Origin: Rubrobacter xylanophilus
Lineage (GTDB): Bacteria; Actinomycetota; Rubrobacteria; Rubrobacterales; Rubrobacteraceae
DNA: 64,000 nucleotides
Direction of reading: 5' to 3'
Assembly (NCBI RefSeq): GCF_007164525.1
Contig: NZ_AP019791.1
Coordinates: 669,501-733,500 of the forward strand
The translations under genes and the position numbers were made by a program. The notes under the pieces were generated by a model. It was not told the origin of the DNA. It saw only the letters and a list, made by a program, of their open reading frames with translations, and made no database searches. Position 1 is the stretch's first letter. Each line of letters begins with the position of its first letter. Of the stretch, positions 10,456-19,099 are shown in pieces.

Positions 10456-11548
10456 GAACCGGGCCGGGTATCTGCTCCTCTCGCTCCTGCAGGCCCGGAC
10501 GGGGGCAAGCCTCACCCGCAGGCTCACCGGGGAGCCTCCCGGACGCTGGCTCACCCTCTCGCCCCCGGAGCTCGAGCGGGAGTGCGGCGTGAGCGCCAAG
10601 GCGGCCCGGGAGCTCGCCCGGCTCCGGGAGACCTTCGAGGCGGAGACCATGCTCCGGGATCTCGCGGGCAGGGGTATCTCCGTCCTCACCCTCGCCGACG
10701 AGGGGTACCCCGAGGCGCTGCGCCGGATCCCCGACCCGCCGCCGGCGCTCTTCGTCGACGGGAGGCTCCCGGAAGGGGGGGCCGTGGCGGTCGTGGGGAG
10801 CAGGAAGCCCTCTCCCGGCGGGCTGGAGGTCGCCCGCCGGCTCGGGAAGGCTCTGGCCGGGCGGGGGGTGTGGGTCGTCAGCGGTCTCGCCCTCGGGATC
10901 GACGCGGCGGCGCACGAGGGGGCTCTCGCGGCCGGAGGCGCCACGGTCGGGGTGCTCGGCTGCGGGATAGACGTAGTCTACCCGCGCGGCAACGGTCGGC
11001 TCTTCGCGGAGGTCCGCCGGGCGGGGGGGATCGTCTCCGAGTACTACCTGGGTGAGCCGCCGCTCGCCTGGCGCTTCCCGGCGCGCAACAGGATCATCGC
11101 CGGGCTCGTCGGGGTCGTGGTGGTCGTGGAGGCGGCCGAGAGGAGCGGGGCGCTCATCACCGCCCGGCACGCGCTGGAGTCCGGGCGTGACGTGTGGGCG
11201 GTGCCAGGTCCCTTGGGGTATCCGGGATGCCGGGGCTCCAACCGCCTGCTGGCCGACGGCGCCGGGGTGCTGTGGGACGTCGGCGAGTTCCTCGAATCCG
11301 TGGCGCCCGGGAGGGGGGCGAGGGAGATCCCACCCGGGGATCCGACGCCTCCGCTCCCCGCCGGGCTCCCCGAGGACGAGGCGGCGGTGCTCGGGGCTCT
11401 GGGGTTCGAGCCCGCCTCCGCCGACGAGGTGGCGTGGCGGTGCGGGCTCGGGATGGGCGAGGTACTCTCCGCCCTCTCCATGCTCGAGCTCAAGGGCTAC
11501 GCGGCGCGGGCTGCGGGCGGAGGGTTCGTCAGAAGGGTGAGCCTTTGA
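10439..11548 (+). CDS. dprA: DNA processing protein DprA
   Basis: Single-stranded-DNA-binding, RecA-loading protein of transformation. The 369-residue product has an N-terminal helical region, the Rossmann-like DprA domain with VAVVGSRKPS, VVSGLALGIDAAAH and the GALITARHALESGRDVWAVPG block, and a C-terminal winged-helix-like region. GTG start inside the end of yifB. The gene ends in the sequence TTTGA, where whiG begins at an overlapping TTG. Confidence 0.95.
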   Translation: MSSIAENRAGYLLLSLLQARTGASLTRRLTGEPPGRWLTLSPPELERECGVSAKAARELARLRETFEAETMLRDLAGRGISVLTLADEGYPEALRRIPDPPPALFVDGRLPEGGAVAVVGSRKPSPGGLEVARRLGKALAGRGVWVVSGLALGIDAAAHEGALAAGGATVGVLGCGIDVVYPRGNGRLFAEVRRAGGIVSEYYLGEPPLAWRFPARNRIIAGLVGVVVVVEAAERSGALITARHALESGRDVWAVPGPLGYPGCRGSNRLLADGAGVLWDVGEFLESVAPGRGAREIPPGDPTPPLPAGLPEDEAAVLGALGFEPASADEVAWRCGLGMGEVLSALSMLELKGYAARAAGGGFVRRVSL

Positions 11549-12342
11549 CGAATCGGCCCACGCTCGGCAGGCTCTGGGAGCTCTACGGCCGGGCTAGAGC
11601 GGAGGCGGCCGGCCTGCGCGCCGCCGGCCGGCGGGGACCGGTGCTGCGGCGAGCCGAAAGGCGGGTGGCGCAGCTGCGCGACCGTCTCGTTGTCAACTAC
11701 TCGCCCCTCGTCAAGTACGTAGCCGGCAGGATGGCGGCCCGGATCCCCGGCGGAGTAGAGCAGGAGGATCTCGTCTCCTGGGGGGTTGTCGGGCTGCTGC
11801 AGGCCGTCGAGACCTTCGACCCCGCCCGAGGGGCAAAGTTCGAGACCTACGCCATCTCCAAGATCCGGTGGGCCATCCTCGACGAGCTCAGAAAGGCGGA
11901 TCCGCTTCCTCGCAGGGTGCGGCGGCGGGTGCGAGAGACCCAGCGCGCTACCAGCGCCCTGACCCAGGTGCTGCGGCGGGTGCCCACGGAGGCTGAGGTA
12001 GCCCGCGAGGTTGGGATTGGGCTCGCCGAGCACCGTGAAACCCTGGAGCACTATCATCGCGCCCGTACCTGGTCGCTGGAGGAGATCCTCTCCGGGATGG
12101 GAGAGGGGGGACGCGCGCTCTCCCTCTCCGATCCCGAAACCGAAGCCTACGAGCTGCGGGAGCGGCTCGCCGGGGCCCTCGAGGCGCTCAGCGAGCGGGA
12201 ACGGACCGTCATAACCTTCTACTACTACCAGGGGCTCACCCTGCGCGAGATCGGTCGGGCCCTGAACCTCACCGAGGGGAGGATCTCCCAGATCCTGCGC
12301 CGCGCCCTCCTGCGGTTGCGCGACCGCCTCTCCGGGGCCTAG
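11545..12342 (+). CDS. whiG: Sigma factor WhiG (FliA/WhiG family)
   Basis: Sigma-70-family factor of 265 residues. Region 2 includes DLVSWGVVGLLQAVETFD and FETYAISKIRWAILDELR, region 3 follows, and region 4 contains the helix-turn-helix LREIGRALNLTEGRISQILR. The position between dprA and rpsB is that of whiG in Streptomyces, where it controls sporulation. A homologue of its c-di-GMP-responsive anti-sigma factor RsiG lies at 48.2 kb, which supports WhiG over FliA. TTG start at 11545 overlaps the dprA stop by 3 bp. What WhiG controls in this organism cannot be read from the window. Confidence 0.88.
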   Translation: MTNRPTLGRLWELYGRARAEAAGLRAAGRRGPVLRRAERRVAQLRDRLVVNYSPLVKYVAGRMAARIPGGVEQEDLVSWGVVGLLQAVETFDPARGAKFETYAISKIRWAILDELRKADPLPRRVRRRVRETQRATSALTQVLRRVPTEAEVAREVGIGLAEHRETLEHYHRARTWSLEEILSGMGEGGRALSLSDPETEAYELRERLAGALEALSERERTVITFYYYQGLTLREIGRALNLTEGRISQILRRALLRLRDRLSGA

Positions 12343-12359
12343 AACCCCCTTCGGGGCTG

Positions 12360-12368
12360 TGCTAGTAT
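12360..12368 (+). promoter_or_regulatory. Extended -10 promoter of rpsB
   Basis: TGC-TAGTAT is an extended -10 element inside a 17-bp block (12359-12375) nearly identical to the one upstream of rplS. It starts a leader of about 140 nt before rpsB. Confidence 0.5.
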
Positions 12369-12369
12369 C

Positions 12370-12398
12370 GTGCGGGTTTAGATTACGCACGCCCGCAC
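12370..12398 (+). other. Inverted repeat in rpsB leader
   Basis: Arms GTGCGGG (12370-12376) and CCCGCAC (12392-12398) could form a 7-bp hairpin at the very 5' end of the rpsB transcript. The 168-bp whiG-rpsB gap otherwise shows only G/C-rich leader sequence. In other bacteria S2 binds its own leader; whether this hairpin serves that purpose is unknown. Confidence 0.4.
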
Positions 12399-12510
12399 AG
12401 GAGGGCTCCCCGAGGGTCCTGGTGGTGGTCCGGCGAGGAACGGCCGGATTGCGCGCGGGCGGAGGTTGTAACCACCTTAAGAAGCGGAACGAAGGAGTAG
12501 AGAGAAGACC

Positions 12511-13413
12511 GTGGAGAGCACGCAGAGCATAGGCATCCGGGAGCTGCTGGAGGCCGGGGTTCACTTCGGACACCAGGCCAAGCGCTGGAACCCGAAGATG
12601 AAGCGCTTCATCTTCGCCGAACGGGCGGGGGTGCACATCATAGACCTCGACCAGACCCTCGATCTTCTCGAGCGGGCGCTGAACTTCGTGCGGGGGGTGG
12701 CCGAGGCCGGTCAGGACGTGCTGTTCGTCGGCACCAAGAAACAGGCCCAGATCACCATCGCCGAGCAGGCCATCCGGTGCGGTCAGCCGTATGTGGCCGA
12801 GCGGTACATCGGAGGGCTTCTGACCAACTTCCGAACCATTCGCCCGCGCATCGAGTACTTCAAGCAGCTCTCGCGGGAGATAGAGGAGACCCCGGAGGAG
12901 GAGCGGAGCGGCAAGCAGTGGTTCGCCCGGTTGCGGGAGTACCAGAAGCTGCGGCGCAACTTCGCCGGTATCACGGAGATGGAGCGTCTGCCCGGAGCCG
13001 TCTACGTGGTGGACCCCAAGCGGGAGGAGCTGCTGGTCCGCGAGGCCAACCGGCTGCGCATACCGGTGGTGGCCCTCACGGACACCAACTGCGACCCGGA
13101 CGTCATAGACTACGTGATCCCGGGCAACGACGACGCCATCCGCTCCATAAGCCTCATCACCCGCCTCATCGCCGACGCTATCGTCGAGGGGCGGGGCGAG
13201 GAAGCGGCTCCCGGGGAACGGCCGGTGCCGCCAGCGGTCGAGGAGGCCCAGATGGTCGAGGAGGAGCCGGTCTCCGCCGGGGAGCCCGAAGCGGAGGCCC
13301 TGGAGGAGGCCGCATCCGGCTCTCCGGAGGCCTCCGGAGAAGAGGCCGCGGAGGAGCAGGCCGCCTCTCAGGCGGCGCCGGTCGGCGAGGAAGACGAGAG
13401 CGAGGAGAGGTAA
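12511..13413 (+). CDS. rpsB: 30S ribosomal protein S2
   Basis: Small-subunit protein uS2. The 300-residue product has the full S2 domain ([44 protein letters not shown]) up to about residue 228, then an acidic Ala/Glu/Pro-rich tail of about 70 residues, an extension also seen in other actinobacteria. GTG start at 12511 after an AAGGAG ribosome-binding site. It heads the rpsB-tsf-pyrH-frr translation cluster. Confidence 0.97.
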   Translation: MESTQSIGIRELLEAGVHFGHQAKRWNPKMKRFIFAERAGVHIIDLDQTLDLLERALNFVRGVAEAGQDVLFVGTKKQAQITIAEQAIRCGQPYVAERYIGGLLTNFRTIRPRIEYFKQLSREIEETPEEERSGKQWFARLREYQKLRRNFAGITEMERLPGAVYVVDPKREELLVREANRLRIPVVALTDTNCDPDVIDYVIPGNDDAIRSISLITRLIADAIVEGRGEEAAPGERPVPPAVEEAQMVEEEPVSAGEPEAEALEEAASGSPEASGEEAAEEQAASQAAPVGEEDESEER

Positions 13414-13420
13414 CGCAGCG

Positions 13421-14008
13421 TTGGCTACCCAGATAGAGAAGATAAAGCAGCTTCGCGAGGAGACCGCGGCGGGGATGATGGACGTCAAGCGGGCTCTCGA
13501 GGAGTCCGGCGGGGACCTGGACGGGGCCCGCAGGATCCTCAAGGAGCGCGGGCAGGCCATCGCCGCCAAGAAGAGCCGCCGCGAGACCCACGAGGGCCGG
13601 ATAGAGGCCTACGTTCACTTCAACGGTCGGGTGGGGGTTCTGGTGGAGGTCAATTGCGAGACGGACTTCGTGGCCCGGACGCCGGAGTTCCGGGAGTTCT
13701 GCCGGGACGTCGCCCTGCACATCGCCTCCATGAAGCCCCTGTGCGTGTCGCCGGAGGACGTCCCCGAGGAGGCTCTTGCCGAGGAGCGCGAGATAGCCGA
13801 GAAGCAGGCCGCCGAGATGGGCAAGCCGGAGCACATCACCCGCCAGATCGTCGAGGGCCGGCTCAAGAAGTGGATCTCCGAGCAGGCGCTGCTCACCCAG
13901 CCTTTCGCGAAGGACCCGAACAAGACCGTGGGGGAGCTCCTGCAGGAGACGGTGAGCAGGGTCGGCGAGAACGTCGTCGTCCGGCGCTTCGTCCGCTACG
14001 AGCTCTAG
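13421..14008 (+). CDS. tsf: Elongation factor Ts (short form)
   Basis: Guanine-nucleotide exchange factor for EF-Tu. At 195 residues it is the short, Thermus-like form with a UBA-type N domain (KQLREETAAGMMDVKRALEE), one core subdomain containing VEVNCETDFVARTPEF, and a C-terminal module (FVRYEL). It is not truncated: the C-terminal module is intact. TTG start 7 bp after rpsB. Confidence 0.96.
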   Translation: MATQIEKIKQLREETAAGMMDVKRALEESGGDLDGARRILKERGQAIAAKKSRRETHEGRIEAYVHFNGRVGVLVEVNCETDFVARTPEFREFCRDVALHIASMKPLCVSPEDVPEEALAEEREIAEKQAAEMGKPEHITRQIVEGRLKKWISEQALLTQPFAKDPNKTVGELLQETVSRVGENVVVRRFVRYEL

Positions 14009-14027
14009 GCGCGGGAGGCTTCCTGGG

Positions 14028-14795
14028 TTGGGAGCGGAAGCCGGCGCCGCGCGGATCTCCGAGCTCGGTCCCTTGAAGCGGGTCGTGCTGAAGCTCTCCG
14101 GCGAGAGCCTCGCCGGAGACGGGGGCTATGGCATAGACCCGGGGAGCCTGGAGGTGAGCGTCGGTCAGGTGCTCGAGGCCGTCGAGGCGGGGGCCGAGCT
14201 GGCCATCGTGGTGGGCGGCGGGAACATCTTCCGCGGGGCGCAGGTGGCCGACGAGCTGGGCATCGAGAGCGCCACGGCCGACTACATGTCCATGCTCGGC
14301 ACGGTCATCAACGCTCTGGCGCTGCAGGCCGCGCTGGAGCGGCGGGGCGTGCCCACCCGGGTGCAGTCGGCCATCGAGATAAAGGAGGTGGCCGAGCCGT
14401 ACATCCGGCGGCGGGCCATCCGCCACCTGGAGAAGGGGCGGGTGGTGATCTTCGCCTCGGGCACCGGCAACCCCTTCTTCACCACCGACACCGGTGCGGC
14501 GCTGCGGGCCCTGGAGATCAACGCCGACGCCCTGCTCATGGCCAAGAACCGGGTGGACGGCATCTACGACAAGGACCCCCGGGTGCACGGCGACGCCCGA
14601 ATAGTCCGGCGGCTCGACTACATGGAGCTGCTCTCCAGGAACCTCGCCGTCATGGACCACACCGCCGCCACCCTGTGCAGCGGGGAGGGCCTGCCGATAA
14701 TCGTTTTCGATATACTGAAGTCCGGCAATCTGCGCCGCATCCTGCAGGGAGAGAGGGTCGGCTCCCTGGTATGGAGGGAGCGACCGGAGCGGTAG
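14028..14795 (+). CDS. pyrH: Uridylate kinase (UMP kinase)
   Basis: Amino-acid-kinase-fold UMP kinase of pyrimidine nucleotide synthesis. The motifs KRVVLKLSGESLAG, VVGGGNIFRG, the ATADYMSMLGTVINALALQ segment and the FASGTGNPFFTTDT nucleotide site are present. TTG 14028 has a GGGAGG upstream and gives 255 residues. The in-frame TTG at 14073 would start exactly at the conserved KRVVLKL block and is a realistic alternative. Confidence 0.95.
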   Translation: MGAEAGAARISELGPLKRVVLKLSGESLAGDGGYGIDPGSLEVSVGQVLEAVEAGAELAIVVGGGNIFRGAQVADELGIESATADYMSMLGTVINALALQAALERRGVPTRVQSAIEIKEVAEPYIRRRAIRHLEKGRVVIFASGTGNPFFTTDTGAALRALEINADALLMAKNRVDGIYDKDPRVHGDARIVRRLDYMELLSRNLAVMDHTAATLCSGEGLPIIVFDILKSGNLRRILQGERVGSLVWRERPER

Positions 14796-14818
14796 AGAGG
14801 GCGGAGGAGGAGCCGAAG

Positions 14819-15379
14819 ATGTCGGACATCATAGACCTTTCGGATGCCGAACGCCGGATGAAGGGCGCGCTGGAGGCCGTCAAGCATCAGTTCGCGACCA
14901 TCCGCACGGGGCGGGCCAACCCGGCGCTGCTGGACAGGATCGAGGTGGAGGCCTACGGGACCCGGATGCCAATAAAGAGCGTGGCCAGCATCGGGGCCCC
15001 GGAGCCGCGCCTGCTCACGGTCACCCCCTACGACCCGAACTCGCTGAAGGCCATAGAGCGGGCCATAAGGGACTCGGACCTCGGGCTCAACCCGCAGAAC
15101 GACGGCAAGATCATCCGGCTGCCCATTCCGGAGCTCACCGAGGAGCGCCGCCGGGAGCTGATCCGGCTGGCCCGACACATGGCGGAGGAGGGGCGCGTCT
15201 CGGTGCGCAACGTCCGCCGGGACGAGATGCACGATATCCAGCAGCTGCGCAGGGAGGGTGAGATCTCGGAGGACGACGAGCGCCGGGCCGAGGCGGAGCT
15301 GCAGAGGCTCACGAACGACTACGTGAAGCGGATCGACGAGGCGCTGGCCGAGAAAGAGGCCGAGCTGATGGAGGTCTAG
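14819..15379 (+). CDS. frr: Ribosome recycling factor
   Basis: RRF splits post-termination ribosomes together with EF-G. The 186-residue product matches the family throughout (TIRTGRANPALLDRIEVEAYG; LTVTPYDPNSLKAIERAI; NVRRDEMHDI). The ATG at 14819 has an excellent GGAGGAGG site about 8 bp upstream; an in-frame ATG at 14771, inside pyrH, would add 16 residues. It ends with GGAGG, which doubles as the ribosome-binding site of uppS. Confidence 0.96.
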   Translation: MSDIIDLSDAERRMKGALEAVKHQFATIRTGRANPALLDRIEVEAYGTRMPIKSVASIGAPEPRLLTVTPYDPNSLKAIERAIRDSDLGLNPQNDGKIIRLPIPELTEERRRELIRLARHMAEEGRVSVRNVRRDEMHDIQQLRREGEISEDDERRAEAELQRLTNDYVKRIDEALAEKEAELMEV

Positions 15380-15381
15380 CG

Positions 15382-16134
15382 CTGCAGTTTCTCCAGAGAC
15401 ACCTTCCCGCGGCGGGTGGGGCGCGCCGGCTCGCCGCCGTAGACCCGGCGCGCATCCCCCGGCACGTGGGGATCATCATGGACGGCAACGGGCGCTGGGC
15501 GCGCCGCCGCGGGCTGCCCCGGGCCGCCGGGCACCGGGCCGGGGTCTCGGCGCTGACGCCGGTGCTGGAGACCGCCGGCGAGCTGGGGATAGAGTCGCTC
15601 ACCCTCTACGCCTTCTCCACCGAGAACTGGGCCCGCCCGGCGGAGGAGGTGGAGACCCTGATGTCGCTGTTTCTGGAGACCGCCCGGAAGAAGCTCCCGG
15701 AGATCCGTGAGCGCGGGGCCCGGGTGCGCTTCGTGGGGCGCAGGGAGCACCTGCCGGAGCCGGTGCAGCGGGCGATGCGGGAGGCCGAAGAGAACACCGC
15801 CGCCAACGACCGGCTCAACGTCTACATCGCCCTGAACTACGGCGGGCGCTCGGAGATAGTGGACGCCGCCCGCAGGATGCTCGCAGAGGGGCTCTCCCCG
15901 GAGGAAGTGGACGAGCGGACGTTCGCCCGCTACCTGTACGCGCCGGAGGTGCCGGATCTGGACCTCCTGATCCGCACGAGCGGCGAGATGCGGGTCTCGA
16001 ACTTTTTGCTCTGGCAGATCGCCTACGCCGAGCTCTACGTTACTAAGACTTTCTGGCCGGACTTCTCGCGAGAGGAGTTCCTGAAGGCCATCGAGGACTT
16101 CGCCTCCCGCGCCCGCCGCTGGGGCGGGGTGTGA
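15382..16134 (+). CDS. uppS: Undecaprenyl diphosphate synthase (cis-prenyltransferase)
   Basis: Makes the C55 lipid carrier for cell-wall synthesis. The product carries IPRHVGIIMDGNGRWA with the catalytic Asp, YAFSTENW, and the C-terminal LDLLIRTSGEMRVSNFLLWQ. The conserved IPRHV lies upstream of the first canonical start (GTG 15466). The open frame has no ATG, GTG or TTG before it, but a CTG at 15382 sits 7 nt after GGAGG (15370-15374), giving 250 residues. I take CTG as the start. It lies 2 bp after frr and is followed by cdsA, as in many bacteria. Confidence 0.93.
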   Translation: MQFLQRHLPAAGGARRLAAVDPARIPRHVGIIMDGNGRWARRRGLPRAAGHRAGVSALTPVLETAGELGIESLTLYAFSTENWARPAEEVETLMSLFLETARKKLPEIRERGARVRFVGRREHLPEPVQRAMREAEENTAANDRLNVYIALNYGGRSEIVDAARRMLAEGLSPEEVDERTFARYLYAPEVPDLDLLIRTSGEMRVSNFLLWQIAYAELYVTKTFWPDFSREEFLKAIEDFASRARRWGGV

Positions 16135-16147
16135 GAAGGGGTAAGCC

Positions 16148-16915
16148 TTGCTCGCGCGGCGGGTTGCAACCGCGGCGGTCCTGGCACCGCTGGTCCTGGC
16201 CGCGATCGCGGTCGGGGGCGCAGCGGTTTACGCCGTCCTGCTGTTGGTCGGGGTGGCCGCCGCCTACGAGCTCTCGCGGGCGCTGGCCTTCCCCTTCGCC
16301 GCCGCGCTGGTCGCCGTTCTGGCCCCGCCGGCCCTCGCGCTCTTCTTCGGCGCCGGGGGGGTGCTCGGAGGGCTGCTGCTCGGCGTGCCTTGGGCCCTGG
16401 CGTGGCTCGTGGCCCTTCCGCGGCTGAGAGACGAGCGGGCGCTGCTGGGCCTGCTCCTCGCGTCCGTTTGGGTGGGGGCCCCGCTGGGCTTTCTGGCCCT
16501 GATCCTGGGCCTCGAACACGGCCGGGCGATGCTCCTTCTGGCGGTCGTGGGGTCGTGGGTCTCGGACGCCGGGGCGTACTTCTGCGGGCTCGCCGCGGGG
16601 CGGCACAGGATCTTCCCGGTCCTGAGCCCGGCGAAGACGCTGGAGGGGAGCCTCGGAGGCCTCCTCGCCACGGCCCTCTGCGGAGGGGTCGCAGGCTCTT
16701 TCCTGCCCGATCTCTCGCCTTCTCTGGGCCTTTTGCTCGGGGCCACGGTATCGCTCGCGAGCCAGGCGGGAGACCTCTTCGAGTCGGCGCTGAAGAGGAT
16801 CCTGGGCGTCAAGGACCTCGGCAGCCTCCTGCCCGGCCACGGCGGCATCTTGGACCGCATCGACAGCCTGCTGTTCGTCGCCCCCACGGTGTACTACCTG
16901 CTGCTTCTGGCGTGA
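16148..16915 (+). CDS. cdsA: Phosphatidate cytidylyltransferase
   Basis: Integral membrane enzyme making CDP-diacylglycerol. The 255-residue product is strongly hydrophobic with about seven membrane segments and ends with the family signature (SLASQAGDLFESALKRILGVKDLG, then LLPGHGGILDRIDSLLF). TTG start at 16148, 13 bp after uppS. Its stop overlaps the dxr start (GTGA). Confidence 0.94.
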   Translation: MLARRVATAAVLAPLVLAAIAVGGAAVYAVLLLVGVAAAYELSRALAFPFAAALVAVLAPPALALFFGAGGVLGGLLLGVPWALAWLVALPRLRDERALLGLLLASVWVGAPLGFLALILGLEHGRAMLLLAVVGSWVSDAGAYFCGLAAGRHRIFPVLSPAKTLEGSLGGLLATALCGGVAGSFLPDLSPSLGLLLGATVSLASQAGDLFESALKRILGVKDLGSLLPGHGGILDRIDSLLFVAPTVYYLLLLA

Positions 16916-18045
16916 GGCGGCGCGTCACCATCCTCGGCTCCACCGGGAGCATCGGCACCCAGGCGCTCGACGTGATCGGACGCCACCCCGGACGCTTCGA
17001 GGTGGTCGGGCTCGCGGCCTCCTCCAACGCCGCCCTGCTCCGCAGGCAGGTGGAGGAGTTCTCCCCCCGCTACGTCGCCCTGGAGAACGGGGACGCCACG
17101 GGCCTCGGGGACTGCGGCGCCAGGGTGTTCTCCGGTCCGGGAGCTGCGGCCAGGCTCGCCGCGGTCCCCGCCGACGTGGTGCTCAACGCCGTCGTGGGCT
17201 TCGCCGGGCTGGCCGCGACGGTGAGCGCCCTGCGGGCGAAGAACCGCCTGGCGCTCGCCAACAAGGAGTCGGTGGTCGCCGGGGGCGAGTGGGTGATGGA
17301 GCTCGCCCGCGGCGGCGCCCTGATCCCTGTAGACTCCGAACACTCGGCGATCTTTCAGTGCCTGGAGGGCCGTCGCCGGCAGGAGCTCTCGCACCTGCTC
17401 CTGACGGCCTCCGGGGGACCCTTCTTCGACCTCGACGCCCCGGCGCTGGCCGGAGTGGGTCCGGAGGACGCCCTCAAACACCCCACCTGGCGGATGGGGG
17501 CCAAGATTACGGTCGACTCGGCGACGATGATGAACAAGGGCCTCGAGGTCATAGAGGCCCACCACCTCTTCGACGTCCCCTACGACCGGATACGGGTCGT
17601 CGTCCACCGCCAGTCGGCGGTCCACGGCGGGGTCCTCTTCTCCGACGGTTCGGCGATCCTCCACGCGGCCCCCACCGACATGCGCCTGCCGATCGCCTAC
17701 GCCCTGCTGTACCCGGAGCGCATCCCGCTCTCGGAACCCCTGCCCCTCGCCGGCCAGAGCTGGACCTTCGAGGAGCCCCGCGACGACCTCTTCCGCTGCC
17801 TGCCCCTCGCGGTCGCCGCCGGAGAGGCCGGAGGACCACACCCGGCGGCCCTCAACGCCGCCAACGAGGTCGCCGTCCAGGCCTTCCTTGACCGGAGGAT
17901 AAAATTCCTCCAGATACCTGAGATCATAGAGGAGGTGCTGGAGATCGTCCCAGACTTCGGTCCCCTCCGGGACCTCGAAACCATAGAGGCCGTGGACCGC
18001 TGGGCCAGGGAAGAGGCCGGACGCCGGGTGAAGGCCAGGACATGA
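16912..18045 (+). CDS. dxr: 1-deoxy-D-xylulose 5-phosphate reductoisomerase
   Basis: Second enzyme of the MEP isoprenoid pathway. The 377-residue product starts with the NADPH-binding VTILGSTGSIGTQALDVI and contains LANKESVVAGGEWVM, PVDSEHSAIFQCL, the TVDSATMMNKGLEVIEAHHLF segment and HRQSAVHGGVLFSDGS. GTG 16912 overlaps the cdsA stop by 4 bp; its TGA overlaps the rseP ATG. It supplies precursors for uppS; ispG lies 1 kb downstream. Confidence 0.96.
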   Translation: MRRRVTILGSTGSIGTQALDVIGRHPGRFEVVGLAASSNAALLRRQVEEFSPRYVALENGDATGLGDCGARVFSGPGAAARLAAVPADVVLNAVVGFAGLAATVSALRAKNRLALANKESVVAGGEWVMELARGGALIPVDSEHSAIFQCLEGRRRQELSHLLLTASGGPFFDLDAPALAGVGPEDALKHPTWRMGAKITVDSATMMNKGLEVIEAHHLFDVPYDRIRVVVHRQSAVHGGVLFSDGSAILHAAPTDMRLPIAYALLYPERIPLSEPLPLAGQSWTFEEPRDDLFRCLPLAVAAGEAGGPHPAALNAANEVAVQAFLDRRIKFLQIPEIIEEVLEIVPDFGPLRDLETIEAVDRWAREEAGRRVKART

Positions 18046-19079
18046 CCGTTCTCGTAGCCCTCCTGGGTCTCATCTTCCTCATCGCCATCCACGAGCTGGG
18101 CCACATGCTCACCGCCAAGGCCCTGGGCGTCCGCGTCCCCGAGTTCGGTATCGGCTTCGGTCCCGCGCTCTTCAAGAAAAAACTCGGCGATACCACCTAC
18201 TCTTTCCGCATAATACTTTTGGGCGGGTTTGCGAGGATTGCCGGGATGGGGGATGGGCGGACTGGGCCGGGGACCTACTACGAGAAGCCGGCGTGGCGGC
18301 GGGCTCTGATCATCTTTGCGGGGCCGTTTGCGAACGTTCTGGCGGCAGTGCTCATCCTGACGGTGATCTTCATGGGGGCTCGCGAGCCTTCGACGACCGT
18401 CGAGCGGGTGGTGCCGGGCTCCTTCGCTGACGAGGCGGGGGTACGGAAGGGGGATCGGATCGTCGCCGTGGACGGGCGGCGGGTGGAGAGCTGGGACTCC
18501 TTCGTCGCCTCCGTGGGGGAGAAGAGCCCTGGGGATCCGGTGGAGCTCGTGGTCCGGCGCGACGGGGAGCGGCGAGTATTCTCCGGGGAGCTCGAAGCCG
18601 ATCCCCGCGACCCCGAGCGGGCGCTCGTCGGGGTGCAGCCCGCTCCCTCCGACGAGACCTACGGTCCCGTCGAGTCCTTCGGGATGGCCGTGGGGCGGGT
18701 GGTGGAGATAACCCGGTTGCTCGGGATATTCCTCTGGCAGCTCCTCACCGGCGAGCAGAGCTTCTACCAGAACGTCACCGGGCCCGTGGGGATCGTCTCC
18801 GTCAGCAGCCAGTCCGTCGAGCAGGGGTTCTTCCCGGTGCTGCTTGCGTTCATAAGCCTCAACCTGGCGCTCTTCAATTTGCTGCCCATTCTGCCGCTCG
18901 ACGGGGGGCACCTGCTCTTTCTCGCGGTCGAGAAGATCATCCGCAAGCCGGTGAGCGAGGAGACCATGAACAGGGTGGCCATCGTCGGGCTCATGTTGGT
19001 TTTAACACTCTTTTTATTCGCAACCTATGCCGACCTTAGTAAAATCTTCTCCGGGGAGCCATTCATCCCCGACCGTTAA
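18042..19079 (+). CDS. rseP: RIP site-2 zinc metalloprotease RseP family
   Basis: Membrane-embedded protease that cleaves anti-sigma factors or signal peptides within the membrane. The 345-residue product has the zinc site HELGHM in the first membrane segment, a PDZ domain (about residues 125-200), and the C-terminal NLLPILPLDGGH motif. The usual PLGGYV after the active site reads LLGGFA here, exactly where a CGCATAATAC copy lies (18207-18216). ATG start overlaps the dxr stop; dxr-rseP-ispG is a standard order. Confidence 0.94.
   Translation: MTVLVALLGLIFLIAIHELGHMLTAKALGVRVPEFGIGFGPALFKKKLGDTTYSFRIILLGGFARIAGMGDGRTGPGTYYEKPAWRRALIIFAGPFANVLAAVLILTVIFMGAREPSTTVERVVPGSFADEAGVRKGDRIVAVDGRRVESWDSFVASVGEKSPGDPVELVVRRDGERRVFSGELEADPRDPERALVGVQPAPSDETYGPVESFGMAVGRVVEITRLLGIFLWQLLTGEQSFYQNVTGPVGIVSVSSQSVEQGFFPVLLAFISLNLALFNLLPILPLDGGHLLFLAVEKIIRKPVSEETMNRVAIVGLMLVLTLFLFATYADLSKIFSGEPFIPDR
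18207..18216 (+). repeat. CGCATAATAC skew-junction motif, copy 2 (in rseP)
   Basis: Exact CGCATAATAC, read as Arg-Ile-Ile within rseP. Hand count: C30/G20 in the 80 bp ending at 18200 and C17/G41 in 18221-18300, a sharp switch from C-rich to G-rich. Confidence 0.8.
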
Positions 19080-19099
19080 AAGAGCGAGAGCCTCCTTCG

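Noticed and set aside
13421..14008. tsf as a truncated gene
   Set aside because: Length fits the short EF-Ts form and the C-terminal module is intact.
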